Source of the DNA: Paenibacillus amylolyticus
GTDB lineage: Bacteria > Bacillota > Bacilli > Paenibacillales > Paenibacillaceae
Assembly (NCBI RefSeq): GCF_029689945.1
Contig: NZ_CP121451.1
Location: forward strand, 4,464,001 to 4,528,000
Reading direction: 5' to 3'
DNA length: 64,000 nt
A model generated the notes under the pieces. It was not told where the DNA came from. It was given only the letters and a program-made list of their open reading frames with translations, and searched no databases. Both the position numbers and the translations under genes were made by a program. The stretch's first letter is position 1; each line of letters begins with the position of its first letter. This document shows, one piece after another, positions 49,058 through 58,178 of the stretch.

Positions 49058-49684
49058 ATGAACCAAATTCAGCTCACAGCGCAGCTTAATGCAAAACAAC
49101 AAGAACAAGTTGCTTATCTATTTTACGAAGCTTTTCCATTGAAAGTAAAATATCTTTGGTTTTATGTGAAAACGAAAAAACAAGCAGTACAACTATTATC
49201 TCAATCCATACAATTTGAACAAGGCATATATGCACTAAGAAATGAAGAAGTAGTCGGATTCCTCGGATATAATATAGGAAAAAAAGCGTTCGTGCCAGCT
49301 AATTATAGCGTTTTTCGGAGCGTATACTCCCCATTAATGGCCACTTGGCGATTTATATTATATGCATGTTATTCAAAATTTCATCTGTATAACGAAAACG
49401 TCTTGCATATTGACCCCATTGCCGTATCTGAAGAAGCCCGTGGTCATGGAATAGGTAAACTGTTATTAAGCAAATTGGAACAAGTCGCAATTAGTAAGCA
49501 CCTGACTACAATTAATCTGGAGGTCGTGGATACGAATCCTTCAGCGCGAAAATTATATGATCGGTTCGGTTATCGAGTCCACAAAGAACTGAATTCTGGT
49601 CCATTTACTGTCAAGGCAGGCTTCAAAAAGGTGATATTTATGCAAAAATGTATAGAAATCACCACGTCACGATCGTCACTTTAA
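49058..49684 (+). CDS. GNAT-family N-acetyltransferase
   Basis: 208 residues. The acetyl-CoA motif A is IAVSEEARGHGIGKLLLSKL (R/Q-x-x-G-x-G/A form), and motif B is the D-T-N-P-S-A-R-K-L-Y-D-R-F-G-Y segment. The N-terminal part, with YLFYEAFPLKVKYLW, suits a small-molecule or peptide acetyltransferase. The substrate is unknown. It is a single gene divergent from the AraC gene and ends at a strong terminator. Confidence 0.85.
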   Translation: MNQIQLTAQLNAKQQEQVAYLFYEAFPLKVKYLWFYVKTKKQAVQLLSQSIQFEQGIYALRNEEVVGFLGYNIGKKAFVPANYSVFRSVYSPLMATWRFILYACYSKFHLYNENVLHIDPIAVSEEARGHGIGKLLLSKLEQVAISKHLTTINLEVVDTNPSARKLYDRFGYRVHKELNSGPFTVKAGFKKVIFMQKCIEITTSRSSL

Positions 49685-49730
49685 TTCAGCTTAAAAGAAC
49701 GAGTAATCGGTAGCGTCCAACAAAACAGAA

Positions 49731-49758
49731 AAAAACGAAGGTAACTGCCTTCGTTTTT
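49731..49758. terminator. Bidirectional terminator
   Basis: AAAAACGAAGG (49731-49741) pairs with CCTTCGTTTTT (49748-49758) around a 6-base loop. It separates the convergent acetyltransferase and GH127 genes. Confidence 0.9.
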
Positions 49759-49818
49759 CTATTATGCTTATTTATGAGAGTGACTGCGAAAAAAGCCTCC
49801 AGTTTTCCTACGTCCTCT

Positions 49819-51757
49819 TTAATATCGGAGCCATACGCTCATCTCACCGACCTGGCGATTCCCCCACAGATAATACGGAATGGCCTTGAAACGCATAGCC
49901 TTTTCTTGCTTAATGTAAGAACGGTACGGCTTCCCATCTAACCATGAATCGCTGTTGTCAGTCACGAGACCGTCCCCTTCTATAACAACACAACCACCTA
50001 ATATATCTGGATTAGCATACGCCGTTAATTGTGATTCCACTGCCAGAGCGATCGAAGTGAGCGGTGATCCATTGTCTGCCTCTTCCAAGCAATACACGAG
50101 CGGACCGCGTTGAATGGCTACTTTGCCAGCATTTGCCCGAATGGATGGATGTGCAGCAATGAACTTTGGTTCAACCGAAAGCAGCCACTCTACCCTATCT
50201 CCATCGGACCAGCGCGTTTTATTTTGGCATACCCATTCTCAACAAGAAAATCTTGCTTTTCTCCATTCACCTTTAAAACGGGCTGTTCGTCCTGAAACCA
50301 ATTCGGTATACGCAGCGCAAGTTCAAATTCTACAGATTCGCCTTTCCGAGCAAGCTGAACCGAGAATTCAACCTGACCGTTCCAAGGCAGATCAGAGCTT
50401 TGATGCAATGTTATTGTGGTTCCAGCAAGTTGGAAGGAAGCTCTGCTCCCAATATACAGATGAGTATAGATCGTTCTCTCCTCTTCTGATATATCGTATA
50501 TATAATCGTCCAACGAGCTTAGTAACCGCGCGACATTTGGAGGACAACAGGAGCATCCGAACCATTTTTGTCGGACAGTCTTGACGTGATGTTTATCTGG
50601 ATTTCGGAGACTTGCCTCCGGCCATACTTCGAGTGGATTGACATAGAAGAAATGCTTCCCATCCTTAGACATACTGCCCAGAACATTGTTGTACAACGCT
50701 CTCTCCAACACATCCGCATACTCACTCTTCTTTTCCAATTGAAGCATACGGCGCGCCCAGAAAATCAAGCCGATCGAAGCGCAGGTCTCTGCGTATACGG
50801 AATCATTCGGAAGATCGTAATCAAATGTAAACGCTTCTCCAAGATGTGTCGAACCAATGCCCCCGGTAATGTACATTTGTTTGCCTGTTGTGTTGGACCA
50901 GAGTCGTTCACAGGCCTCCTTCAGCCCATCGTCACCTGTTAGTCTCGCAAGATCAGCCATTGCTGTGTACATGTAAACTGCCCGAACGGAGTGTCCAACC
51001 GCTGCTTTTTGCTCACGAACAGGAAGATGAGATTGATAGACCTCAAGATTAGGCTTTCCCTGGGACCAGATGTTTGTCCGGCTACCCGTTCCCATTCCTC
51101 GATAAAATAATTAGGCTGCTTGCCGCGTTCATCTATGAAGAACCGACTAAGGTTCAGATATCTCTCCTCACCCGTAACGGTATACAGCTTAACCAGTGCC
51201 AGCTCAATTTCCTGATGACCGCAGTAAGCCCTTAACTGTCCAGGCTTGGGTCCGAACATACCATCAATCAGATCAGCGAATCGGCAAGAGATGTCCAGCA
51301 ATTTGCGCTTGCCTGTCGCCTGATAATAAGCAACCGCGGCTTCAATTAGATGACCTGCACAATATAGCTCATGCGCTTCGTAAAGATTGGTCCATTGTTT
51401 GCCTGGTGCCTGAATCGTGAAATAGGTATTGAGATAACCATTGTCATGTTGAGCTTGAGCGATCAATTCAATCGAATCATCGGCGATCTGCTCCAACCTC
51501 GAATCAGGGTGATGACGGAGCGAATAAGCAACGGCCTCTAACCATTTGTAGAGATCACTATCCTGGAACACCCATCCGCCAAACTCGCCTTGCTCCAAGC
51601 CAGCAGCAATACGGAAATTTCGAATGGCATGACTGGGTTCAGCATCCTCCACCCTGTCATTCAAAGCTTCCCATTGATAGGGAATGACTGTTTCTCGTAC
51701 AAGATCAGAATATGTGTTCCAAAATTGGTCTTGAATTTCGATTTGCTTTTGTCCCAT
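49819..51757 (-). CDS. GH127 beta-L-arabinofuranosidase (two frame breaks)
   Basis: Three overlapping frames make one cytoplasmic enzyme of about 646 residues. The ATG at 51757 follows GAGG at 8 bases. Early parts include QWTNLYEAHELYCAGHLIEA. The zinc/nucleophile region has the VYAETCASIG and WFGCSCCPPNVARL motifs, equivalent to the Glu and three Cys of HypBA1-type enzymes. The first break (51078-51083) needs one base to join the EEWER region to RTNIWSQGKPNLEV. The second (50209-50212) needs one base to join GYAKIKRA to W-S-D-G-D-R-V-E-W. It releases beta-L-arabinofuranose from imported oligosaccharides. A divergent AraC gene probably controls it. Confidence 0.88.
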
Positions 51758-51885
51758 TATATACACCTCAAAATTATAAAATTTGACTCTTTATAACGTC
51801 GAGTATATGCTTTTTCGTAAAGTGAGAATAGTAATGGGATGAGCTTTTTTTTATACAAAATGACACTGAAAATGAGGTTAAATCA

Positions 51886-52752
51886 TTGGACAATGAATGT
51901 ATTGTTGCGTTACAGACCCCACCCCTTCCGTATTACTGGGAATCTGGTCGTTCAACGTTCCGTGTAGGCGAACGTCATCCGAATCGAAGAAATTTCGGTC
52001 TGTTTGATGTGCTGATCGTGGTTGATGGAGAATTACATATCGGTGAGAATGGGATGGAATGGACACTAGCTTCAGGAGATGTACTAGTATTAGTGCCTGA
52101 AGGTGAGCATTACTCGTTCAGGCCCTGCGAAGTGGAAACAACGTTTTACTGGCTTCATTTTGAGCATGTGGACTGGCATCAGAGTCCCTTAATAGAAGAA
52201 ACGGAAGCGGTAGGTCCGTTATCACCATTCGATAAACCTAAATTAATACGAATACCTAAGAAATCTGCATTACTCCGTCCCCAGCTTGCATTTGATCTAA
52301 TGCAGCAGCTTTTGGAACTGCCGGTAGGGGAGTCCTTTTGGGAGAAGCAGCAACTGCTGTTCCGCTTTCTGGCTATACTCGAGAATGGCACCTCCGATAT
52401 GGCCAAGACACCTGCTTCGCGGCTTGCTGAGAGCGTAGCAGTATTCCTGCAGCAGAACTACCAAGATGAAATCACCAATGAAGCTCTCTCGTTGGCGCTG
52501 CACTTCCACCCTAGCTACATCGTTCGCTGTATGAAAATGAAATACGGTGTGACACCTGTTCAATATTTACATCAATTCCGGATGGAGCGGGCAAAACAGC
52601 TTCTGGTGTCGACAGAATGGTCGATAGATCGGATTGCGAATGATATAGGCTTTCAATATTCTCCTTACTTTTCTACCTGCTTCAAGCGAAGTGTTGGAAT
52701 ATCTCCCCTCCAGTTTCGCAAGAAATACCTTAACTCGTTAGACAATTCATGA
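51886..52752 (+). CDS. AraC-family regulator divergent from GH127
   Basis: 288 residues from a TTG start at 51886 with GAGGTT 6 bases upstream; the nearby ATG is out of frame. The cupin-like sensor domain shows DVLIVVDGELHIGENGMEWT and SGDVLVLVPEGEHYSF. The C-terminal AraC double helix-turn-helix has ALSLALHFHPSYIVRCMKMK and YSPYFSTCFKRSVGISPLQF. Its divergent position 128 bp from the GH127 gene suggests sugar-dependent control of that gene. Confidence 0.9.
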   Translation: MDNECIVALQTPPLPYYWESGRSTFRVGERHPNRRNFGLFDVLIVVDGELHIGENGMEWTLASGDVLVLVPEGEHYSFRPCEVETTFYWLHFEHVDWHQSPLIEETEAVGPLSPFDKPKLIRIPKKSALLRPQLAFDLMQQLLELPVGESFWEKQQLLFRFLAILENGTSDMAKTPASRLAESVAVFLQQNYQDEITNEALSLALHFHPSYIVRCMKMKYGVTPVQYLHQFRMERAKQLLVSTEWSIDRIANDIGFQYSPYFSTCFKRSVGISPLQFRKKYLNSLDNS

Positions 52753-52848
52753 ATAAATCAACCTGTTTTTGTGTGTTTGATTCTAATTACATAAAATAAC
52801 TTCCTTGGGTAACACTACAAATAAATTCTCCGGTTTGGAGTGAAACCT

Positions 52849-53967
52849 GTGACGAAATCTGCATCAACAATCAGTACCTCTGAAGTTATTATTGTGGTGA
52901 TCAACTCCATTCTTGGTGCAGGAATACTAACGCTTCCTCGTACGATTAGCAAGGCGGTAAAAACACCCGATGTATGGATCTCCGTCATGCTGGCTGGTTT
53001 CATTGTAACCATAGTCAGCCTGCTTCTTGTCACTTTATGTCGTAGATTTCCCGGTAAAACGGTGTTCGAGTTCATTCCTGAAATTACAGGAAAATGGATC
53101 GCTTATCTAATAGGACTTTTAATTATCGTATATTTTGTTGTTCTATGTTCATTTGAAGTCAGAGTCATGGCTGAAATTACAAGTATGTACATCCTTGAGC
53201 GTACCCCTAGTTGGGTGACCATTATGGTCAGTTTGTGGATAGGTATTTACATGCTAACAGGTGGTCTAAAGGTTATTATCCGTGTCTTCTCAATCGTTCT
53301 GCCCGTTACGTTGGCATTGCTCGCACTGGTGTTCCTTTTGAGTACTAAAATGTTTGATATCAGTAATCTCAGACCCATTCTGGGTGAGGGGATTATGCCT
53401 GTATTGAAGGGACTCAAGCCTTCATGCCTCTCCTACTCCGGATATGAAGTTTTGCTCATCGTCACAGCTTATATGAAAGACGTGAAGGCGAGTAATAAAA
53501 CTGCCATTTACAGCATACTTATTTGCACAATTATATACATGGTCACGATTGTCACCGTCGTGGGAAATTTGTCTTTAGCGGGTGTTGAGACGCGGATGTG
53601 GCCGACGTTTGATATGGTTCGAAGTTTTGAGATTGAGGGATTTCTATTTGAGCGCTATGAATCGCTTTTCATCGTATTTTGGCTCATGCAAATTTTTGCA
53701 ACCTATGCCTTTAAGCACTATTTTGCATCCATTGGTATTCGAGATGTGTTTCGTCTCAAAAAAATTACCGGAATACAATTTGCGATGTTACCCGTGCTAT
53801 ATTTGATTGCTTACTTGCCTAAAGACCTGGAGCAAACGTTAGCTTTAGGTGATTTTCTCGGCAATATGTCCATTTTTTTATTTGGCTTATTACCACTGCT
53901 GCTGCTGATTATTAGTTTTATTCGTACAAAAGGCGGGAAGCAAGCTACGAGTGAAGCACCTAAATAG
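52849..53967 (+). CDS. GerAB-type endospore germination permease
   Basis: About 372 residues with ten predicted membrane helices. ISTSEVIIVVINSILGAGIL and the ILTLPR opening place it in the GerAB/YndE branch of the amino-acid/polyamine/organocation permeases. The GTG at 52849 has GGAG 8 bases upstream; a GTG at 52840 lies inside that site. GerAB proteins form part of nutrient-germinant receptors in the spore inner membrane with GerAA and GerAC, but neither partner gene is adjacent. The gene supports a spore-forming host. Confidence 0.85.
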   Translation: MTKSASTISTSEVIIVVINSILGAGILTLPRTISKAVKTPDVWISVMLAGFIVTIVSLLLVTLCRRFPGKTVFEFIPEITGKWIAYLIGLLIIVYFVVLCSFEVRVMAEITSMYILERTPSWVTIMVSLWIGIYMLTGGLKVIIRVFSIVLPVTLALLALVFLLSTKMFDISNLRPILGEGIMPVLKGLKPSCLSYSGYEVLLIVTAYMKDVKASNKTAIYSILICTIIYMVTIVTVVGNLSLAGVETRMWPTFDMVRSFEIEGFLFERYESLFIVFWLMQIFATYAFKHYFASIGIRDVFRLKKITGIQFAMLPVLYLIAYLPKDLEQTLALGDFLGNMSIFLFGLLPLLLLIISFIRTKGGKQATSEAPK

Positions 53968-54055
53968 GTGATTGGAAGTTGGTTGTTGCTCAGGAACAGC
54001 TGGGTGTTCTTCTGATTCAATAGAATAATACATTGCATAGTCAGTCTGTAAAAGC

Positions 54056-54082
54056 AAAAAAAGCCGCTAAATAGCGACTTTT
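54056..54082 (-). terminator. Terminator of the codBA operon
   Basis: On the minus strand AAGUCGCUA, a 2-base loop and UAGCGGCUU are followed by a U-run. It is almost the same as the elements after the siderophore-binding gene and map. Confidence 0.85.
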
Positions 54083-54135
54083 AATAGAAGTATACTGTTC
54101 ATCATTTTCATGCAGACAGCAAAAGATGATATCTA

Positions 54136-55404
54136 TTATTTATTGAAAGTAACTTTCTCAGATCCACCCTCCAAAATGATGGATGTGTCCCGCGGCTTGG
54201 TTTCCGCAATTTTACGCCCACCTCTGAAGGAATAAAGGACGCCGGCTTGTTTGCGAACAGCCTCATACTCGTTCTCTGCTTCAAGTACGATAAAGTTGGC
54301 AGGTTTGCCTTCTTCAATACCGTATACATCCTCAATGTGCAGCGTTCTTGCGCTGTTTTTGGTAATGAGGTCGATTGAATTGACGATCTGATCGTAACCA
54401 AGCAACTGCGAAGCATGAATCCCCATATGCAGTACTTGCAGCATGTTGCCCGTACCAAGCGGATACCACGGATCGAAGATGTCATCGTGACCAAAGCATA
54501 CATTCAGACCCGCTTCCTGCAGTTCTTTGACACGCGTCAGTCCTCTTCTCTTAGGATACGTATCAAAACGTCCTTGCAAGTGAATGTTAACCAGCGGATT
54601 CGAGACAAAGTTCAGATCAGCCATCTTCAGCAGACGGAACAACTTATACGTATAAGCGTCATTATATGAGCCCATCGCTGTTGTGTGGCTAGCCGTTGTA
54701 CGTGAACCCAGTCCACGTTCGTACGCTTCCTTGGCAACCACTTCAACAAAACGGGATTGCTCGTCATCAATTTCATCACAATGGATATCGATCAGACGAT
54801 CGTATTTCTCAGCCAGATCAAACGCAACTTTCATTGAATCAACGCCGTATTCCCGCGTGAATTCGAAGTGTGGAATGCCCCCGACCACATCAACACCCAT
54901 TTTCAGTGACTCTTCCAGCAATTCTGCTCCGTTTGGATAAGAATGAATGCCCTCCTGTGGGAAAGCAACAAGCTGAATGTCCATATATGGAGCCATTTCT
55001 TCTTTGACTTCAAGCATCGCTTTAACAGCGATCAAGCTTGGATCGGTAACGTCCACATGTGTCCGTACATGCTGGATGCCCTGTGCCAATTGCCACTTAA
55101 GTGCCGTTTTGGAGCGAGTTTTCACATCCTCAAGCGTCAGGGATACCTTGCGTTCTGACCAGCGTTGAATGCCTTCGAACAGCGTTCCGCTCAGATTCCA
55201 CTCCGGCTCCCCAGCTGTCAGCGTTGTATCGAGATGAATATGTGGTTCAATGAACGGTGGCAGCACAAGCGATCCGTTGACATCGAGCATTTCCTCATTT
55301 TCAGACACTTCAAGGGATTGTGTGACTCGTTCGAATTTCCCGTCTTTCACTACGATATTCCATAGTCCTTCTTTACCCCGCAATTTTGCGTTCTGTATAA
55401 TCAT
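54136..55404 (-). CDS. codA: Cytosine deaminase
   Basis: 422 residues of the amidohydrolase superfamily. The metal site includes the [10 protein letters not shown] motif, the [12 protein letters not shown] segment with the histidine and catalytic glutamate, [12 protein letters not shown], and the [18 protein letters not shown] end-strand with the metal-binding aspartate. It hydrolyses cytosine to uracil and ammonia. The start at 55404 has GGGG 7 bases upstream and overlaps the codB end by 32 bp. The operon is preceded by a PyrR-type leader, so expression should fall when pyrimidines are plentiful. Confidence 0.93.
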   Translation of the reverse strand: MIIQNAKLRGKEGLWNIVVKDGKFERVTQSLEVSENEEMLDVNGSLVLPPFIEPHIHLDTTLTAGEPEWNLSGTLFEGIQRWSERKVSLTLEDVKTRSKTALKWQLAQGIQHVRTHVDVTDPSLIAVKAMLEVKEEMAPYMDIQLVAFPQEGIHSYPNGAELLEESLKMGVDVVGGIPHFEFTREYGVDSMKVAFDLAEKYDRLIDIHCDEIDDEQSRFVEVVAKEAYERGLGSRTTASHTTAMGSYNDAYTYKLFRLLKMADLNFVSNPLVNIHLQGRFDTYPKRRGLTRVKELQEAGLNVCFGHDDIFDPWYPLGTGNMLQVLHMGIHASQLLGYDQIVNSIDLITKNSARTLHIEDVYGIEEGKPANFIVLEAENEYEAVRKQAGVLYSFRGGRKIAETKPRDTSIILEGGSEKVTFNK

Positions 55405-56650
55405 TTATTTTCCCCATTTCTTTGGATTCTTTGGCAGGAACAATCAGCATCAAGATGATATAGGCCACTGCTGTACCAAGCAGTGCGTTAAGTGGTGTTA
55501 CGCCAGGAGCCAGTTGGGCGAATGCCACGCCGATGGCCCATGCCACCATCGCTACCCAGTTTACATTTTTGAAAGACATGTCGGCAAAAGGCTTGTAGTT
55601 TCTACGTTTTACAATGAAATAATCTGCGATAATAATAGCCCCGATGGACGGTACCGCCGCACCCAGTACGTTCAGGAAACTGACGAAATTGTTGTACATC
55701 CACATCGCGAATACGGTACCGACGATGCCGTTAACGATAACGAAGAATTTCTTCGAAATTTTGGTGATGTTCGCAAAACCAAGGCCAGAAGCGTACAATG
55801 CATTATCATTGGTCGTCCAGATATTCAGACCCAGAACGACAATCGCCGGGATGATCAATCCCTGCAGGAACATGACCTCCGAGATATCGGCCAGGTTATA
55901 GGCCATTGCCCCAACAGCACCGAACAGAAACATGAGTGAGTTACCGAGGAAAAATGCAATAACTGTTGCGGTAACTGCCTGTTTGGATGTCCGGGAAAAC
56001 CGGGCAAAATCGGGAGTCAATGTTCCGCCACTTATGAATGATCCGATACAGATCGTCAAAGCGGCCGCCGCGGTAAGTGTCTGTGTCGGCGTATATTCAA
56101 GCAACCCCTGCAGACCGCCCAGCGATCCTGCACCTTCGAACATGGAGTAACCACCGAGAATGGCAATCGCGGGAACTGCGATATACCCGAGAATGACGAG
56201 TGACTTCATGCCGAAGATGGCTGATGCCGTCATGGCAAGTCCAAAAATGATGATCAACAGATACACGTTCCAATCCATCGCTTTCGCGACTGGAATGGCG
56301 AACATGGCTACACCGACTCCGAACCATCCGACCTGTGTGAAGCCTAGCAGGAACGAAGGCAGATATGACCCTTTTGCACCGAATGCATATTTAGCGAGCA
56401 AATGTGTGGACAGGCCTGTTTTGGCAGCGATATGCGCCAGTGCCCCTGTGTAGATACCAAGCACCAGATTGCCCGCAAGCACGATGCCAATGAACTCCAT
56501 GAACGTCAAGCTGACGCCCAATGTGCCTCCTGCCAGCATGCTTGCTGAGAAAAAGGTGAAACCGAGCATGACGGATAACGTCTTCCAAAAATGGTTTCTT
56601 TGCGATTTCGGCACAGCCTGCCATGAAAATTCTTGATCTTGTTTGCTCAT
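55373..56650 (-). CDS. codB: Cytosine permease (NCS1 family)
   Basis: 425 residues from the ATG at 56650, which has GGGGG 7 bases upstream. It has about 12 membrane helices with [20 protein letters not shown] in helix 1, [14 protein letters not shown], and [15 protein letters not shown], as in CodB-type NCS1 carriers. It imports cytosine with a cation for deamination by the downstream codA product. The pair overlaps by 32 bp and is translationally coupled. Confidence 0.93.
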   Translation of the reverse strand: MSKQDQEFSWQAVPKSQRNHFWKTLSVMLGFTFFSASMLAGGTLGVSLTFMEFIGIVLAGNLVLGIYTGALAHIAAKTGLSTHLLAKYAFGAKGSYLPSFLLGFTQVGWFGVGVAMFAIPVAKAMDWNVYLLIIIFGLAMTASAIFGMKSLVILGYIAVPAIAILGGYSMFEGAGSLGGLQGLLEYTPTQTLTAAAALTICIGSFISGGTLTPDFARFSRTSKQAVTATVIAFFLGNSLMFLFGAVGAMAYNLADISEVMFLQGLIIPAIVVLGLNIWTTNDNALYASGLGFANITKISKKFFVIVNGIVGTVFAMWMYNNFVSFLNVLGAAVPSIGAIIIADYFIVKRRNYKPFADMSFKNVNWVAMVAWAIGVAFAQLAPGVTPLNALLGTAVAYIILMLIVPAKESKEMGKINDYTERKIAG

Positions 56651-56695
56651 CAGAATACCCCCAACATAAAGTGTATCTGATACCAAAAAAGCAGA

Positions 56696-56741
56696 AAAAG
56701 AGGCTACTCGTCAAGTTATACACCGACAAGTAGCCTCTTTT
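56696..56741 (-). terminator. Attenuator terminator in the codBA leader
   Basis: AAAAGAGGCTAC (56696-56707) pairs perfectly with GTAGCCTCTTTT (56730-56741). The stem extends inward with one mismatch, and the minus strand ends in a U-rich run about 40 bases before the codB start. It lies downstream of a PyrR-binding motif and is probably the regulated terminator. Confidence 0.85.
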
Positions 56742-56820
56742 GCATCATAACCCGCGCGAAGACACAAAGCAACCCGTGACGGAATATGCCCTGATTCTCG
56801 CGTGATTATGAAATCCGCTG

Positions 56821-56839
56821 CCCTTGCCAGCCTCTCTGG
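56821..56839 (-). promoter_or_regulatory. PyrR-binding (anti-antiterminator) element in the codBA leader
   Basis: The minus strand reads CCAGAGAGGCTGGCAAGGG at 56839-56821, preceded by CTTTAATTCAGT. This matches the PyrR binding-loop consensus known from pyr leaders (UCCAGAGAGGCUNGCAAG). Promoter-like TTGACA (56903-56898) and AATAAT (56880-56875) lie upstream, so the element is about 30 nt into the transcript. UMP-bound PyrR would stabilise it and allow the terminator at 56696-56741 to form. Confidence 0.85.
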
Positions 56840-57006
56840 ACTGAATTAAAGGTACCAGTATTCAATTACATTCTATTATTTTGGAAAAACCTGCTGTTGT
56901 CAATGTCATTATTATCCATATGCGTACATTGACATTTATACAAATAAATTGACTGCGTTTTTTTCATTGTAAGCCCCCGGAATGGCTTCTATAATTACAT
57001 TGTAAT

Positions 57007-57021
57007 TGATAATGGTTATCA
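57007..57021 (+). promoter_or_regulatory. Fur box upstream of the second siderophore-binding gene
   Basis: TGATAATGGTTATCA differs from the Fur 7-1-7 consensus at one position and lies inside a perfect 8-bp inverted repeat (57005-57012 with 57016-57023). A TATAAT (56990-56995) lies just upstream. Iron repression is expected. Confidence 0.8.
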
Positions 57022-57051
57022 ATGAGAAAAAGAGAACTTAGGGGGAAACAA

Positions 57052-58008
57052 ATGATGAACAGTACGATGAGGAAACATCTATTCATATGGGGAGCATGCT
57101 TTCTACTTCTATCCGTCCTTGCAGCATGCAGCCGTTCGGAAAGCGCCTCTTCACAAGAGCCTGTAAATACCAACGAGCAAACGACAAAAAGTTATACAAC
57201 CCAAACAAACGAAGTGATTGAAATACCAACTCAACCACAACGAGTTATCTATCTTGGTTCAACACTTGGAGATCTGCTGGCAATGGACATCCCTGTCGTT
57301 GGAGCCAATCTGATTCATGCTTCAGAAAGCTACATCGTAGACCGATTAGTAGGCATTGAGGATGTCGGGAACCCTGGTGATTTGGAGGCCATAACCGCCT
57401 TGCAGCCTGACTTGATTTTGAATGGGTATAACCAGGATGCTGACCGGAATGCCGCTTTTTCGAAGATTGCACCTACCATTCCTTTCAACTCAGCGTTACC
57501 ATTTACAGAACGTGTACGCGAGCTTGGTAACATTTTTGATAAACAGGATGAAGCCGAGCAATGGATCAGCCAATTTGATACTAAAGCGGAAGCGATGTGG
57601 GACAAGCTGAACGTGGCAGAGGACGAGACAGCGACCATCTTCTTGCAATTGGGAAAACAGCTCTATGTGATGGGTAATCGTTCCTTAGGCGTAGTCTTGT
57701 ATCAAGAGCACGGGTTTGCCATTCCCCCTGCAATTCAGCAGAACATTATTGACAAGGGCCAAACATTCATCGAGCTTTCGGAAGAACTACTGCCGGACTA
57801 TGCAGGAGATCATCTCTTTGTGCTTACGTTGGATAATGACGAAAGTCGAGCTGAATCCGATCGCTTGTTACAAAGCACTTTGTGGAAAACGTTGCCTGCC
57901 GTTCAGCAAGGACGCGTCTACACAGCATCAACCGATTGGAATACCGACAACCTGTTGGCACTGGAGCAATTGCTTGATGAACTGCCGAAATGGATCAATC
58001 CAAAATAA
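57052..58008 (+). CDS. Ferric-siderophore ABC transporter substrate-binding lipoprotein
   Basis: 318 residues from the ATG at 57052 (GGGGGA upstream). Signal peptide with lipobox LAAC, then an FeuA/FhuD-type fold with PTQPQRVIYLGSTLGDLLAM, ALQPDLILNGYNQ and RVYTASTDWNTDNLLALEQL. It captures a ferric siderophore outside the membrane. No permease or ATPase gene accompanies it. Its direct neighbour is a Btr-like regulator containing a similar binding domain, so the two may recognise the same siderophore. A Fur box is 30-45 bp upstream. Confidence 0.9.
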   Translation: MMNSTMRKHLFIWGACFLLLSVLAACSRSESASSQEPVNTNEQTTKSYTTQTNEVIEIPTQPQRVIYLGSTLGDLLAMDIPVVGANLIHASESYIVDRLVGIEDVGNPGDLEAITALQPDLILNGYNQDADRNAAFSKIAPTIPFNSALPFTERVRELGNIFDKQDEAEQWISQFDTKAEAMWDKLNVAEDETATIFLQLGKQLYVMGNRSLGVVLYQEHGFAIPPAIQQNIIDKGQTFIELSEELLPDYAGDHLFVLTLDNDESRAESDRLLQSTLWKTLPAVQQGRVYTASTDWNTDNLLALEQLLDELPKWINPK

Positions 58009-58023
58009 CGCATTGAGAATTTC

Positions 58024-58061
58024 AAAAATCCTCCGAATCCTTTGGGATATGGAGGATTTTT
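58024..58061 (+). terminator. Terminator after the siderophore-binding gene
   Basis: AAAAATCCTCC (58024-58034) pairs with GGAGGATTTTT (58051-58061), followed by a T-rich stretch. It ends the lipoprotein transcript before the Fur-controlled regulator gene. Confidence 0.85.
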
Positions 58062-58143
58062 GGTTTTGGTAAACTTGTACTGCTCATACTTAAGATCTGC
58101 AGCGAAATATTCTCTATCGTGTAAAATGTGATACACTAGTCAT

Positions 58144-58158
58144 TGAGAATTATTATCA
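58144..58158 (+). promoter_or_regulatory. Fur box upstream of the Btr-like regulator gene
   Basis: TGAGAATTATTATCA matches the Fur 7-1-7 consensus with one difference and lies 20-35 bp before the start codon, downstream of a TACACT -10-like element. Iron repression is expected. Confidence 0.8.
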
Positions 58159-58178
58159 TTAGATCGGAGTGCTCCCGA

